Shown here: positions 48,031 through 60,980 of the stretch, piece by piece | How positions within the stretch are numbered: the stretch's first letter is position 1 | Layout: each line of letters opens with the position of its first letter | Assembly (NCBI GenBank): GCA_009760855.2 | Contig: WPIO01000019.1 | Span: 5,553,501-5,617,500 of the forward strand | Length of the DNA stretch: 64,000 nucleotides | Direction: 5' to 3' | DNA from: Cristatella mucedo | Lineage: Eukaryota; Bryozoa; Phylactolaemata; Cristatellidae | Program-made: the position numbers and the translations under genes | Notes under the pieces: model-generated | Told to the model about the DNA's origin: nothing | What the model saw: the letters and a program-made list of their open reading frames with translations, nothing else | The model's database searches: none

Positions 48031-48092
48031 TGTCTCTCTGTCTGGCTCTCTGTCTCTCTGTCTGTCTCTCTGTCTCTCTCTCTCTCTCTCCG

Positions 48093-48123
<31 letters not shown>

Positions 48124-48126
48124 CTC
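48031..48126. repeat. (CT)n microsatellite at the edge of the CpG island
   Basis: CTGTCTCT units then CT. Confidence 0.93.
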
Positions 48127-50620
48127 TCGCCGAGCCACCGCCGCCGGCAGCCAATCTCCGGCGGCGGGGGCACTCTGCTCGGGGCCGCGCCTCAGAAGCG
48201 ATGGCGGCGCGACAGCGATCGAGTTCGGCTCCGACGGCGACCTGTCTCCGACGACGACGTCTTAACTCCTCCGGCGAGCTACTTCGCTGACAGGGATGAG
48301 GAGGCGGGAGCCTCTGCAGAAGTGAGCGGGCATAGGAGATAGCGCTAGGATGGGAGCCGCTGGAGTACTGTCGCCGCCGAGTCGCCATACAGTCGCCGCC
48401 GAGTCGCCCTACGCAGCGCTCTCGCGATGCCGCTCCTGTGCGCCCTTCATCCCCTCGCGCCTGCAATAAGCACCTGCTCGGTCGGCTCTGGTTATTTGGC
48501 ACTTTGCTCTCGAAGCCATGAATGTGCTTACATGTGGCCAATGGAGTGTTGCTTCGTAATGCACGGCTAGCTCGTGCGGCTGAAGCTCGGTTTGGCGAGG
48601 GGGAGGATGAATTGAATACTGTGGGGTTTGTACGAGTCCGCTCGTAATTATGGATACTGGCAGAGCAGCCCGAGCTCGGCGAGAGCTTCAATTAAGCTCA
48701 GTTACGCTGGGGGACTTTCAAACAGTATCCTGCCGTTAGTTTAAAGGCCCCGTCGGACTCACAGATGTATATTGACCGAGATCGGACGCCTCGGTCGGGC
48801 GATCGAGCGATGTCGCTTCCTCGCTCCTTCGAAGGGGATTGACGGTCCGCTGTATCGGTTGGTCACCGAGAAAGGTCGGCCGCCTAACGCAGCTTTTACG
48901 GGTCGTTTCGCAGCCGGCTTCTCGCGGGACTGCGCGGAGCGAGCGAGCGACGCAGGAAGGTCGAGGGGCGATGCCAGCCGGGCGCTCTACCAGCTCTCCG
49001 CGACCCGGTCCGAGTTCCCGAGGTCGTCAGCTCGAGTTTGGCAGAGAGAGAGAGCAATTCTACACAGCCCGCTGTCAAATGGGAGGGGGTGAGAAAAAAA
49101 TGCCAAGGCTTTCTCCCTACCGTAACATGCAACCTGTAAATGAAGCAGCTGCTCAATCGGCCGCTCTTGACGTTACTTTAACGGGTACCGCAGTGCCGCC
49201 GAGGGCGGCCGTCCGCCGGCGTTCAGCGCCCGATGTCAAAACAAAAGCGCGTTGCTTTTACACGCACCGTCGCACCGCCGAACCGACAGCGATAGTCAAA
49301 GTTAAATAGTTACATAGCGAGCGAGCGAGCTGCGCTACGCAACGTTACCTGGGTTACGCGTTATCTTTGACGAATCGCAGAGTAGCCTCTCCGGTGCTAC
49401 AAGCGTCGGCGCGCGCATGCGAGGCGTTCGTTCCGCTTCGCTTCGCTGCCAGCGGACCGCGAGTTTCGCTATCGGCCAGCCGTTTCCAGTTCCTACGGGG
49501 AATTTCCGGCTGGGACTCTCCGCTCGGGGGCAAAAGCGACAGCCGAGGATCTTCGCTTCCTGAGCGCCTTCGCCCGGATCGTCCCAGCGTCCTACCGCGC
49601 GCGGGCGCAGGTTCTGCGCGGCCGCGCGCGGCCGCGCGACGACGGCCGGAGCGACGTCCATCCGCTGGCGCTTCGTTCGCCCGCCGACGGCTGCCGCCCC
49701 CTCCCCCCCCCCCCCCGCTGCCGGGAGCCGTGCGAGCGGGCCAGCCGCGGCGAGACGCGGGGACGCCCCGCGCGCGCCGAAACCGCCTATACGGAGCCGA
49801 GCGAACCGCCTCGGGCGAGCATCGCGCCGTCGCAGGAGGGGAGCGCCCGCTCGCAAACGCCGCTAGCGCCGCGGCTCCGAGCGGCGCCGGCGGCCGCCGG
49901 CTGCTGCGGAAGCCGCCACAAGCGCGACGCGAGCGCCTACCGGCGGCGGTCGTCCGTGCGGCGAGCGCTGTAGCTCTTTCGTCAGCTGACCCTCGAAGAG
50001 CGGCGCTCCGGGCGGCGGCGGCGGCGGCGCAGGTGCACGGTCGCGAATCCCAAGACGGCGGCGACGCCGAGGTCGTCGTTCTAGCGCGCTCCGAGAGCTA
50101 TCGGTGGCGGCGGCTCGGCAGCGAGCTCGTAGATCGATGTATCGAGCGTTCGCGGGCGTGCCGACTCGACCGGCCGGAACCGACTCTACGGGCAGCGGCG
50201 GCGACGACGACGACAGCGTCGAGAGTACTCAAAAGAGAAAGCGCTCTCGCTAAGTTTGACTCGCGGCTCCGCGATCTTTTGTTCCGCCTTGTCGGTCTCG
50301 CGGCACGCTTCCGCTGCAGCTGACCGCGGCTCGGCGAGCGGGCCGCCGGCGCCGCGAGCCGAAACTCGCTGCCGCAGCGGAAGCTGGCTAAACGACGCGC
50401 GACCGACGGGCCCGTCCGGCGGCAGCGGCGGCGGCTTCGCCGATGCGCGCACCGCGGCGGGGGCTCTCCGGCCAGTGCACTTTGCGAGCGAGCCGGCTCG
50501 ATGCTGCACCGACCGCTCGAACGTCTGCGCTAGATTACAGCGTCGCCACTCTCGCAGCTCAAGCTGCGCTGCTGCCCGAGGCTCGGAGCGCACGCTCCAG
50601 AGTGACGCAGCTATCTAGCT
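48120..50620. promoter_or_regulatory. CpG-rich island, possible promoter/first-exon region
   Basis: About 2.5 kb is very rich in G+C and CpG, with many CGCC, GCGC and CGAGCG words and a poly-C run near 49707, in contrast with the AT-richer flanks. Long open frames exist on both strands because stop codons are rare at this composition; their translations are Arg/Ala/Pro-rich and unlike any protein I know. A CpG island upstream of the minus-strand exons that begin at 42.8 kb would suit a promoter of gene B, or a bidirectional one. No TATA box or initiator could be identified with confidence. Confidence 0.55.
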
Positions 50621-50869
50621 GTTAGGATTCCTAGGTGACTAGCTACGGTTAGCGTTGGTAGGTCGTGCCTGTCAGCCCCAAGTCATCTGGCTGACTTAAA
50701 AACTTCAAAAACTTTAAAAGAAGAACAAACTTTTCAAAAACTTCAAACTTCAAACTTAAATATTTAATATCTGTTTTCGTGCGGCTAAATTACCCTAGCC
50801 CTCACCCCTGTCTACGGGCTTAGACGAAGAGGCGACGCGAGTCAACGAAGAGCGACCGCTGGCTGAAGC

Positions 50870-51060
50870 CACTAACCACATTTGCATGCTGACCCTGTGC
50901 ATGTCACCCCTAACCATGTTAATCATTTTGTTTGTTTATCAAGCATGATATTACTCACCATTCAATTGCATTTCCCTCTGCAGAAAATGTACAGCGCCTA
51001 GAGAGAGAGATTAAGTTCTCTGAGGGTGCTTTATCAAGTGCATTATTATTATTATTATTA
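50870..51060 (+). mobile_element. LIN-tail fragment, 3' end of main LINE family
   Basis: About 190 bases of 3' non-coding LINE sequence (CACATTTGCATGCTGACCCT ... CAGCGCCTAGAGAGAGAG) ending in (ATT)n. It sits directly before the 51075 copy, in the same orientation. Its CTAGAGAGAGAGATT shows a slightly lengthened GA run relative to the family word CTAGAAAGAGATT. Confidence 0.8.
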
Positions 51061-51074
51061 GTATAAAAATCTGT

Positions 51075-51735
51075 CTACATTGGCTACGCGGTCAAGTCTG
51101 CCTACTTTCAGCTATGCAACATTGCAAAAAGTGTGAGCCGGCTTAGACAGAGGTATCGCATCCAAGTTGGTTCGGGCATTTGTGACGTTCTCTAGCTCGC
51201 TGCTTCCGTATGCTTCCATGCGATAGGGCGCTTGCAGTTGGTGCATAACTCTGCAGCCAGGCAACGTCTTTGGTAAGTGTCGCCGCGTCTCATCGATCTA
51301 TACTGGGTCGACGTCAACTAGAGAATTGACTTCAAGGTTTGGTCTCTTACTTTTAGACCACTCTCTCGCTTCAGTCCGACCAATCCGAACTACTCCCCAA
51401 TCAGGCAAGGCATCGTACCACCCATTTTTCTGAACCGAGTCGTTTAGCTAGACCTCATACCAACATCAAATCCTTTGGAGACCGTGCCTTTAGTGCGCTT
51501 GCTCGGAAAGCGCGGAACTCACTCCCGACTGATGTCACAACATCCCCTGACTTGACGACATTTAGGCGGACGCTAAAACTCACCTGTTCCTCACAGCGTT
51601 CGTTCGGTCTGTATGAATTGTCCTCGGCATGCTGACGCCGAGTATTATCGCTAACCGTATTGACATGCCTCCCTTACAGCATATGTAAAGTGCCTTATTA
51701 GAATTTTTATTTTGGGGTGCGGTACAAATTTAGCC
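51075..51735 (+). mobile_element. LINE copy (main family), degraded
   Basis: It aligns by eye with the 58170 copy from the TCAAGTCTGCCTACTTTCAG word through the RT C-terminus and 3' end, ending at a GTAAAGTGCC tail with a diverged 3' end. It has many frame breaks. Confidence 0.75.
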
Positions 51736-51739
51736 TCGT

Positions 51740-54700
51740 ATAAGTAAATCGCATCATATCGGGCGGTGGCGATTAGGGTTAAAAACGCACCCGTTGCCCT
51801 CAGAAACCAGCCCCCCTCAGCGCCGCCAGCGATACGCGCGGACAAACAGCTGCGTTCTTGAGGGGCTCCCTACGCGCACGACAGGCGTGGGCAGTGCGCA
51901 GGCTGCGGGCCACGTGGGAAGAAAGGGGCCAATGGGAACTGCAGCTCTGCAGCACCTGCACAGATCTGTACAGCTGTTCGAGGCTCCGAGAACGCCCCGC
52001 TTAGCCCTCCTCCTCGAGGGTCCCGGAAGCCCATCACAGGGCGCTACCGGACTACCGTGAATAGGCTACCGCCTCCCCGTCCCCCCGCTTACGGAGCGAT
52101 TCCATAGAAGGCCAATTCGTCTGGTTTCGCAATCGTGGCGGTCGGTTTCCGTCTGTCTGCTGCAAACAGAGGATCGCCGGGACGCTGCTACAGCGGCATT
52201 TCCGGTGGCTTCGCCTTGATTCTCTAGCTCCCAGCGGGTCTCCTGCGACGTGGCGGAAGCGCAGCTTCTAGCGTCTTCCGGTTAAGGAGTTACTAGAAAA
52301 TTAACGTTTTTAAAATCAGCTCTGCAGGGCTGCTAAAAAACAGCGGCGTAGTAGCCGTCGAAAGTCGCCCGTGGACGAGCCAACACGCGCCGCGTCCTGC
52401 CCGGCTGTTATAGCACGGGACAGCACACCGCAAAAATTAGAATCCTCGCATCTTTTTGTCGTAAACGTCTTGGAGCAGGTGCGGCAGAGTAGACGTAAAG
52501 GCTGTAAATGCAAAGAAAGCACGCGCATGTCCTAGCCTGACGCTCTGACGGCGCACAAGCGACGACACGGAAGCACCGAGGGGGCTTCGACGACCGCGAT
52601 CGTAGCCGTTTTCTTACTTCACCGCGTTCCCACTCAACTCTGGGTCCGCTCGCTTCGCCTTCCCTTGCGGGAAGCAGCCCGATACATCCAGGGTGGGTAA
52701 AACCACCTCAAAGCGGGCCAAGTCGTGCAGCAGCCAAGCGCTGACCTACCATAAGACTACACATATGAACTCAGCTTCAAAAACCGAGAGATAGCTGCTT
52801 TTTCGAGCAATTCCTTTCGCGAATTCCGGGTAGTTTCGGGGTGTGGCTGGTGAGTGCAACGACTGCGAAAAGGCTCAAAAAGCGCGCGTGGAAAATTAGC
52901 TGACGCTCAGCAGAATGGATCCGCTGCAGCGAAATGCCGATGCCAAAATTCCCTGCTCACTCTCAAGCCCTGCATGGCACATTGAAACAGCGGCGAGCTA
53001 TGTCAGCTAGACTGTAACTAATGTCCAGCATTCGCGGTTCCGGTATTTTAATGGCTAGGAATATGGCTCATAAGATTATCGATCGCCGATTCCTCATGAA
53101 ACCCTCCGTTGCAATATGAACTTGTTATAATAAGGTAGGGGGCGCTCCTCGTCGCTGCCGTGTCCCGGTCACTGTCGGCACACTTTCGTGCATCCGTGCT
53201 GTACCTGCAGCTCGCAAGCCGCGGTACAAGGTTCAGGCGCGCTGTGTGCGCCTGCTGCTGTGGTAATTATCGCGAACGCCTCACCTGCGGCCAATGGTTA
53301 AGCTATAGACACGGTGAAGCGTCCGGCCACTAATGTAATCCCCACATGCGGCCAATGGTTTAGCCATTGCCGCAGCACAGCGTCCAGGGAACTAATGTAC
53401 GTTTTATTTTCCTACGCAGCTGCTGTAATTCGTCGAGCTCTCATACAGATACGCGTTGAGAAAAATAAAGATTGAGTGTCTTTTTAACGCTCACATCCGA
53501 GCTTGCGCCTCCGCGAGACTCCACAAGAACAGCCGCTGCCGGTGTCACAGTAAAGTTTCAGGCGTCGCCAGTATTAGCCCCTCCTCATCGGGGGAGACTT
53601 GTATATTTACGAGCGCCGTGTTTGCTTCCTAATTCTGTGCGGAAGTAGGGGCCGCACGCCCAAGTTTGCAACGACATTTTAAACTGTGAGTCACGCTGCA
53701 TGTCGTGCAATTGCGCCTTGACTAACGTTGTTCTGACCTCACCAGCTCATGCATGCACAATGATTCTGGGCCCTTTCTATGCATGAACACCTCAAACGCG
53801 GTTCGCAGTTTTCTTGAGACACCTCGATACGGCAGAGCCTGGCAGAGTCCCGCTCTTTTTCTTCGCACTGACACGCACCCACATCATTCTGGTCTCGGTC
53901 AAAATTGTAATCGTAGGCAAAATTAAAAGGATGGTACCCGCTGCGCCGGGTTAGTGTAGACTTCTGCTTAGCCTGCCCTGGAGCCCGGGACTTGCACGTC
54001 TTCTGAGGCGAGACGCTGGGATAATTTAGTCCAGCCTTTCTTAACCTGAGGCGGATGTCTCTCAGCCAGCAGTACTTAGCTCCAATCACGAGATGCTAGC
54101 ACGATACGCGAGTCTCTGACGCCCGATGGCGGCTGCTGCGGCTGCTGCTGCGGCAGCTGCACCTTGCTGCTCTCGTTCTGCTACTGCGAAGTCTCTCGTC
54201 ATTTGCACGATCAGTCAGGCAGAGTAACTAACGTAGTCCAGAGTAACTAACCCTCTCAGAATGCCTGGCCGAGGTTGAGGTGAGGAGTCGTGCTTCCAAT
54301 CGGACGGAAACTCCGCCAGCAGCCTCGATCTGCTGCTTGTAACTGGCCGACCAGCAGTGGCTAGCCTCCGGCTTTTTGCCAGTCTTTTGCTCTATGCCCG
54401 TTTACATATGCCTAATGTTAAAAAATAAATAAATTGTATTCTCTCATTCAAGGAGTCGGCAAGTGGCACAAGGGTCTAAACGGCTGCGGTATTGCAGTGT
54501 ACAAATCTGAACAGCTTCGAGCTAAGCTGCTCGGTCGAGTTCGCGACCGAGGCCTCGGCGAGGAGGCGCCGTAAGGTAAGCGTTGGCGGGAGTACCTCCA
54601 TCGTTAGGGGAGTACTTGACTGCCCACAGACATTTGCTTGACAGGCAGTCTACTTGCCAATGTGTAAGGATCATAGTTACGCGATCTCTCTTCATTTGAT

Positions 54701-55180
54701 ATCTAGTATGTACGGTGGAGTGTAAAGGCAGATGTAAAATATTTACCTTCGGTCTTGGAGACCCTGGCTCAGCTCACAAAGCCAAAGATATTTTCTGTCC
54801 TTATTTGAAGGAAAGCCAAGTGAAATCTACAAGGAGTCTTCCGGTCATGTAACGCAATTCCGGCTCGTGGATAAGCTTTACGTACTATTTTTTAATCAAT
54901 ACTCTCACTAAAGATGGCAGGAAAGGATGGAGCAATTAGCTGACTTCCGCCATCATAAGATTAGGCTTGGTCTGGCAGTTTCCTGTGACGAATCTGTGTC
55001 TTGTCGCAGCGAATGAATGGCAATTGCTGACTTTCGCTGACTTTCGCAGTGTGTCCGGTGAGACACTTTGATGGCAACGCAAGTGCGTTCATCTTGTTGC
55101 GTATAGCCAAGGAAGCAGAGACAATGACGCACCGGCCAAAGGTAGCATCCCGGAGATAACAGCAGGTATTGTCTTTAATC
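51740..55180. other. No gene recognised
   Basis: Apart from the 61-bp duplication at 53.3 kb, nothing could be supported. CpG content falls steadily away from the island. Confidence 0.45.
53278..53400. repeat. Imperfect tandem duplication of about 61 bp
   Basis: TGCGGCCAATGGTT ... GCGTCC ... ACTAATGTA occurs twice with several differences. The CCAAT-like word is in both copies. Confidence 0.8.
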
Positions 55181-55185
55181 CAGTT

Positions 55186-56152
55186 GTGCAACAGCCTGAG
55201 AGAGTTGTACCTGAGTATGCATTACTCTGCCACTTCATCGCGTTGTGTCATGTGAATGCTAGATCATTTTACTCTTTAGTCGACGGTGGCTCGGAAGTTT
55301 GCTCGCCTTCGTCTGATTCTTGGGTGATAAGTATATTGTCTCTTTGTCCCAGCACTGTCAAAGCTCCGTCAATTTATGGGAACCCTAAAATCGCCGTGGG
55401 GTTAGTGAGCCTGCAATCGGCACTACAACGGAACAAAAGCTGGCCATTGCCTGGGACTCGAAGCATTTCGCTGACAGAGGTGGCGGGTTTCAATTTCCCA
55501 CGGACTATGACTTGCTGGGACATGCTGGATGGTGAGTTTTTCATTGGTGGTTTGAAACCTAAAAATCGGGCAGGACTCTAACTCAGCTGCATTTGAGCTA
55601 GCTGATCCACCATGTCTGCTTTGCTTGACTGGAATGCACCACAAGGCCTAGCAGAGGATACATCTCTTGCTGCCGACTATGGAGCATCCCTTCCAGCCGT
55701 CATGAGCTGTTACTTCCGTGCTACTCAATACCCCAACTGCTCTCATGACACAGCTATGCTTCTCACTTTCTCTTTGCTACGCGATATGAAGTCTTTTAGC
55801 TACCGAATTCGTACCGAAAGCCGCCCAGGCTTTGAGTGCGAAATAGAAAACTGTCCTGCGTAACACCCGCATGGTCTTTGTGGCTTTTCGAGGGGGATGG
55901 GGGTTGCAGGCAGAGATACATGATGACACACGCTTACCCGACGGTGCGTTTCTCATGCCGGTATCTCCAGGTGGCTACCGTTCGTGCCCCTTGGGGGAGT
56001 TAATTTTTTTGCACGATAAGGAAGTGACCTTTTCGTGTATCGGGTTCAGCCGGTATATGCAGAGCCAGCCGAGTGAGGTCCTAAGTGGATTGCAGGATAA
56101 CAGCGAGGCTGGCCATGCAACATGCGGCGTTTCCTCTATTTATTTTATTTAA
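55186..56152 (+). other. Unrecognised open frames, possibly remnants of one gene
   Basis: Three consecutive plus-strand open frames (55186-55581, 55612-55863 and 55871-56152) carry protein-like text such as MSALLDWNAPQGLAEDTSLA, FSYRIRTESRPGFECEIENC and GYRSCPLGELIFLHDKEVTF. They are in different frames, separated by stops only a few bases apart, as expected for a decayed gene, but no family was recognised and codon bias could not be measured. They could also be chance frames. Confidence 0.25.
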
Positions 56153-56159
56153 ACGCGTA

Positions 56160-57635
56160 CCCGCTAAATCGGTCAGATTATGACACTGATCGTGCTACAC
56201 TGATGGTGTCTACACTTCGAGTCTTGAGTTATTTGACAGCCCTCATTACTTGATAGGCGAGCTTTCCGGTGATATATGATGACGAGAAGACTGCTTGTCG
56301 ATGTCGTCCTTTCTACTTCGCGACGACTCGTCAACGCGTTTTCGCCGACTTGGGGAGCAGCCCCTCGTGCTTTTCGTGATGCATTTACAAAATAAAAATA
56401 TAAAATAAACAAAATAAATAAATGCATTTATCCTCTGCCATTATGTCATCGAAATTTCAGCTTGGTGAGTGCAATGCAATGATCTTCAAGTCCCTAAATG
56501 GCAACCAACTTCGTACCGTTACGATCACGTTACAGTTGCTGAATCGCATGGAGTAAAAGCAGATAGATTGGACTTCCAGTTCTGATTTGGGGTAACTTAA
56601 TTGTTCACCGCGTTTTGAAAGTCTGACAGTGGGCGTGTGCTCAGCTAAGATCTGATAGATGTTGCCCACGATACCCCACAGACTAGTTCAGAATTAGGCA
56701 GTCGAGGCTGGATTAAAAGTGTTCACCTGGCTTCAGCCAAGTGAAGTGCTGGTAACTTGACCTTTAAGAAGGCCAGGATTCAGAAGACGCATTGAAGCCC
56801 AGCTCGATGTTGTTATGGCTGTCGCTGATGTAGTAATTTACGTTAAATCCCGAAGTGGTGGCTAAGTCAGAGGTTGATACCTAATTATTCATTATAGATG
56901 TAAGCAGTTTTCTTATTATCCAGGCCGAGTACAGTCTTAATTTAAGGTCTGCTCTGTGAGTTGTGTGCCTGCTAAATCGGTTTGAGTATGACAATGCTTG
57001 AGATTCTGAGCGGCTCCTGAATTATAATAATTAGGAACCATATGTATGGTTAGGACGCAATAAAAATGCCACTTCATGTGATGGTTAGGGAGTAGTTCTT
57101 TGGACTTCAAAGCAGTGTGCTGTGGAAGTCCATCGCTCTGTGATTGTCGAATGGACTATTCTTCATTAACGACACGGACTGGTCATTTTAAGGTATGGCA
57201 CTCTCGATTGCTGCCGTGCTCAGCTACCGTAGGCATACCAGTGTGTATCGATCGATGCAGCAGTTACGACTCGTTAGCCGTCCTTTAAGCCACAAGCTCC
57301 ACCAGTACCGGTCGTGTGTCTGCAAGGACTAGCAATCATTAGGCAGAGAGATGTCTTTGCCATGTAGGAATTTAAGTGAAAGAACCGCTACTGCACGGCC
57401 GTAACACCATGCAGCCCTATCCACTTGGTTTGTTGTTTAAGACGTAAGCTGTTAGTGAAACAGGTACCCGAGGCTCTCATCAAGAAGAATGAAATGCAGA
57501 TTAGGATTATAAATGTGGAGTGACGCTCACATACCTTTCAATGCTTAGTGTCATACAGGCGATACTTATATCATGTCGGATATGTCATGTCATTATGTCA
57601 TAATTGAATGCACACCTCAGGCGTATAGTATACCT
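56160..57635. other. No gene recognised
   Basis: AT-rich unique-looking sequence without paired splice sites or repeats that I could identify. Confidence 0.45.
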
Positions 57636-57639
57636 GCAT

Positions 57640-57815
57640 TACAGGCTGATTTAACAGCCTTTTTGTAGGGTGACAGAAGAGCCCCCAAGGCTATCACCAC
57701 TACTTGCAGCGACAATAAAGGATCGCCGACCGCAGGATTCGAACCCACGACCTTGGTCCCGAGGTAAAGCAACCGCCTTGTCTAGTGGGCCATTTCGGTT
57801 CGTCTGCTAAGTCAA
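57640..57815 (-). mobile_element. tRNA-derived SINE, family B
   Basis: Reverse copy: GGCTGATTTAACAGCCTTTT, GGCTATCACCACTACTTGCA, B box complement GGATTCGAACCC and GGTCCCGAGGTAAAGC. Confidence 0.8.
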
Positions 57816-58169
57816 GCTGCACTTACATGCTGAACAGATCTTATGTTACAAATTAAGTCAACGACTAGGGAAAGCAAAGCATAGGTATGGGCCACCACCG
57901 TGCTACCTCGTCAAAAGTGCCATTTCCCCTCGGTCCAGGTATACAAACTTTTTACTTTGTATTTATCAAATTTCCAGCCAAGAGCCATGGTCCACATATA
58001 CTTCTTTTAACCGATACCTCAAGTGGTGCATTGTGGATATATTAATTGTACTTTTAAATTACCAACAATATCAAACTCAACCTTAAGCACCATCCACACA
58101 GTTAATGTAATTCCACCCGAAGCCTCACGAGATTTCCACGAGTTACAGCACAGATAATGTCCTACAGAG

Positions 58170-59080
58170 CCCGAGGGAGATCCGAGTGTCGAGAAGAATT
58201 TCCAGCATATCTCCTGTTGAATCAGCTCAAAATCTAGGTGTCATATTCCAAAGTGACCTCTCGTTAGACGACCACATCAGCTCCACAATCAAGTCTGCCT
58301 ACATTCAGCTACATAACATTTCTAAAATTCGGGCTTGTTTAGATAAGGATACCACAACTAAGTTGGTCCATGCATTTGTGACTTCCCGTCTTGACTTCTG
58401 TAACTCACTGCTTGCTGGCATATCGGCATGTGCAATCAGGCGATTACAGCTGGTACAAAACTCTGCAGCTAGGCTTGTCTGTCGTGAGCGTCGCAGTTGC
58501 CACACCATACCACTTCTCACCGACCTGTAGTGGCTACCAGTCAAGCAACGCATCGACTTCAAGGTTTTGTCGCTCACTTTTAAGTCACTTCATTCTGTGG
58601 CTCCAGCCTATCTCTCAGATTTACTCCCCCACCAGGCCAAGCATCGTACCACCCGCTTTTCGGAATTCAACAGTTTAGCAATACCTCGTACAATTCTCAA
58701 ACCCTTTGGATGAGACCGTGCATTTAGTTCGTATGCTCCCAAAGCCTGGAACTCACTCCCGACTTGCATCACAACATCCCCTGACTTGACCACATTTAAA
58801 AGGAACTTAAAAACACACCTATTTAGGACAGCATTTAGTGGGTCCCTGTAATTCGTCCTTCATGTGCTTATGCACTTTCATGTGCTGACACTGTGCACGC
58901 TGCCACTAACCACATTTGCATGCTGACCCTGTGCATGTCACCCCTAACTATGTTATTCATGCTGTTTATCAAGCATGATATTACTCACCATTCAGTCGCG
59001 TTTCCCTTTGCAGCAAATGTAAAGCGCCTAGAAAGAGACTGAGTTCTATGAGGGTGCTTTATCAAGTGCATTATTATTAT
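58170..59080 (+). mobile_element. LINE copy (main family), 3' third
   Basis: It begins after the RT catalytic motif with SAQNLGVIFQSDLSLDDHIS and continues HNISKIRACLDKDTTTKLVH, FCNSLLAGISACAIRRLQLV, PLLTDL and a non-coding 3' end finishing in the shared tail and (ATT)n. It is among the better preserved copies: the open frame 58186-58530 is intact for 114 residues. Confidence 0.85.
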
Positions 59081-59426
59081 AAGAAAATAACAAGGATGCT
59101 CATCCTTGAAAAGAGAGGAAAAATTATGCAGCATACGTTAGACCATCACTGTACTGTAACTTGAGTTTAGACTTTCGGTTATATGCATTGTGTACTGCTT
59201 GATGCTCTTAAGCTTGGACTTTTCTATGGCTTCGCTTTATCAGATCGAGCCAACTCGCTCGAAGTCATTGCTGTGGACAGCTTTTGAAGCCATCCGTGGT
59301 CCAGCTGATGCAGCACCAAGGCTGGCATCCTATGTGCTCGTTTGCCAATGCTGGGCAGCAGGGGTTATCACTGCTGGTTCTCGGATTCTGACGTCTGTTT
59401 GCCGATTAACGCTCCTCGGAACCCAC

Positions 59427-59564
59427 AGGTAAAATAGAAGAACCGCAACCATCTTCTACAGTCACATTTTTTGCTGCCACAACACGGGCAAGGTAATGCA
59501 CATGCACCAGGTGGAAATGACCAGCCTGTGAGATGCTAGGAGACAAAAGAGAGTCCAGTAGATG
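59427..59564 (-). CDS. Candidate exon, unrecognised protein
   Basis: A good acceptor (CCTTATGTGCAG) precedes an open frame of 46 codons beginning HLLDSLLSPSISQAG and containing HYLARVVAAKNVTVED. A moderate GTGGGT donor ends it. Without that donor the frame runs seven more codons to TAA. The composition looks coding. It lies downstream of the FAM13 stop codon on the same strand, so it could belong to the next gene or be a chance frame in the FAM13 3' UTR. A plus-strand open frame also overlaps it (59245-59428, acceptor TTTATCAG, donor CAG|GTAAAA), so the strand is not certain. Confidence 0.35.
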
Positions 59565-60060
59565 CTGCACATAAGGTATCGAGAAATGTATTACAATAAC
59601 GGCTCGGCTGCAACTGCTGAAAACGCTAGCAGAGCTGCAGTCCAAGCGAGATTCCGAGCTGATAGTTTACTGCGCGGAGCTTGGCTGTCAAGCTCAGGAG
59701 CAACCGCTAACGACGGCATCGATTGAGACTAACAAACCATGCATAACACGTGAACGGCCACGACAACCTAGCCACTCTGTAATGTTCTATAAATTAGGGC
59801 CGGAAAGCGTATGAAGCACGAGTGTAGCTTCAAACCGGCTACATCGGTCGCCTCGTCCTAGGACGGTCAGCTGAAGGACGGATGGTGCTTGCTCCTGTCG
59901 GGAGCTGTCGTATAAAAAAAACGAACAGGAATGCAGCAGGAACGTCGAGCTGCTTCCCGAGGCATGCTGCTCGAAGGCTCCAGTCGAGCCGATGAAACGA
60001 TAAAGCTGGTCAAGCTGCTACAGCCGACGCTGCAGGCTGAGAGGAGGCGGTGGCATGCTG

Positions 60061-60144
60061 CTAAGAGGAGGCAGCTGCTGCTCCAGCCGCTGGACCGTGC
60101 TTTGCAAGAAGGTGCTCGATGAGACGAAGCTTGGACTTGATGTA
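60061..60144 (-). CDS. fam13: FAM13-family protein, last coding exon and stop
   Basis: The exon follows a TGTTACAG acceptor, takes 0 bases, and joins in phase to the exon ending at 60981. It encodes 27 residues beginning YIKSKLRLIEHLLAKHG, then a short Ala/Ser tail and TAG. In FAM13 the corresponding stretch after EYK is HIKAKLRLLEVLISK close to the C-terminus, so position, sequence and the nearby stop all agree. The Ala-rich tail is encoded by GCA/GCT codons in a CTG/CAG-rich context and is probably lineage-specific. The 3' UTR should run toward 59.6 kb; I saw no clear AATAAA on the minus strand there. The intron between the two exons is 836 bases long. Confidence 0.82.
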   Translation of the reverse strand, partial: YIKSKLRLIEHLLAKHGPAAGAAAASS

Positions 60145-60980
60145 CTGTAACAGTCCGTGTAAAGAGACAGTTTAGTCTGGTGCAGCCATATATGCAAGCA
60201 TGACTAGCGCCTATTGCGTGTGTTATAAGCGTGCTTGCTGTAGCTCAGCCTATCGTCAATGGGATGCGCGATGCGCTAGCAGCACGTTCATCATCGCATC
60301 GCCAGCCAGTTCTATCATACGCCACAGGGCGTGACAAGCAGACAGATGAAGGCATCCGCAGGATGGGAGTTGCTATCACTCGGACGATACGCGATGCTTA
60401 AAAAACGCACGGGCCATGAATACACAGTTTTGCAGCCGAGTTTTTTGCCCTGCTGCAAAGCCAGTGGATCAGTACTCGTCGGCAGAGATAAGCTTGACGG
60501 GCGTAGCACCTCATTCGACACCCCTGACAGTGGGCAAAGGGTCTGTTTCCCTCGGGTTGCTAAGGTATATAGAGCCAAGGCTACCCGTGGGTGCAATGGA
60601 GGGCAGGCATTGATCGTCGAAGAGGAACACGACGACCAATGTGCCAGAGAGACAGTCGTGATCTGCTTGGATACGAAGCACTTGCAAAGCACCAATGCTA
60701 GTGGCCACTGAGTCCCGACGGAGCAAACAGCCCTCTGCGATCACGGATATCTCTAGCCACTCGACATTGTGGCCGAAAGAGGGGCAAGTACGTTTGTTCG
60801 ACAATTTAAACACGCCAAAGCTTACGTTCACCGCAGAGTAACCACGGAATACAGCCGAAATAGATAGCTCCACAATAGTGCTAATTCTTGCATGGCATAC
60901 TGCATATGTTTGCTTCGATGCAGTCGGTACCAGCCGGTGTCAGAGGTGAACGAGCGGCATCGCAAACAGCAGATCCCTAC

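Noticed and set aside
49367-50323. 318-codon Arg/Ala-rich plus-strand frame in the CpG island
   Set aside because: Stops are rare at this base composition, frames on the other strand are open too, and the text resembles no protein. No conserved motif.
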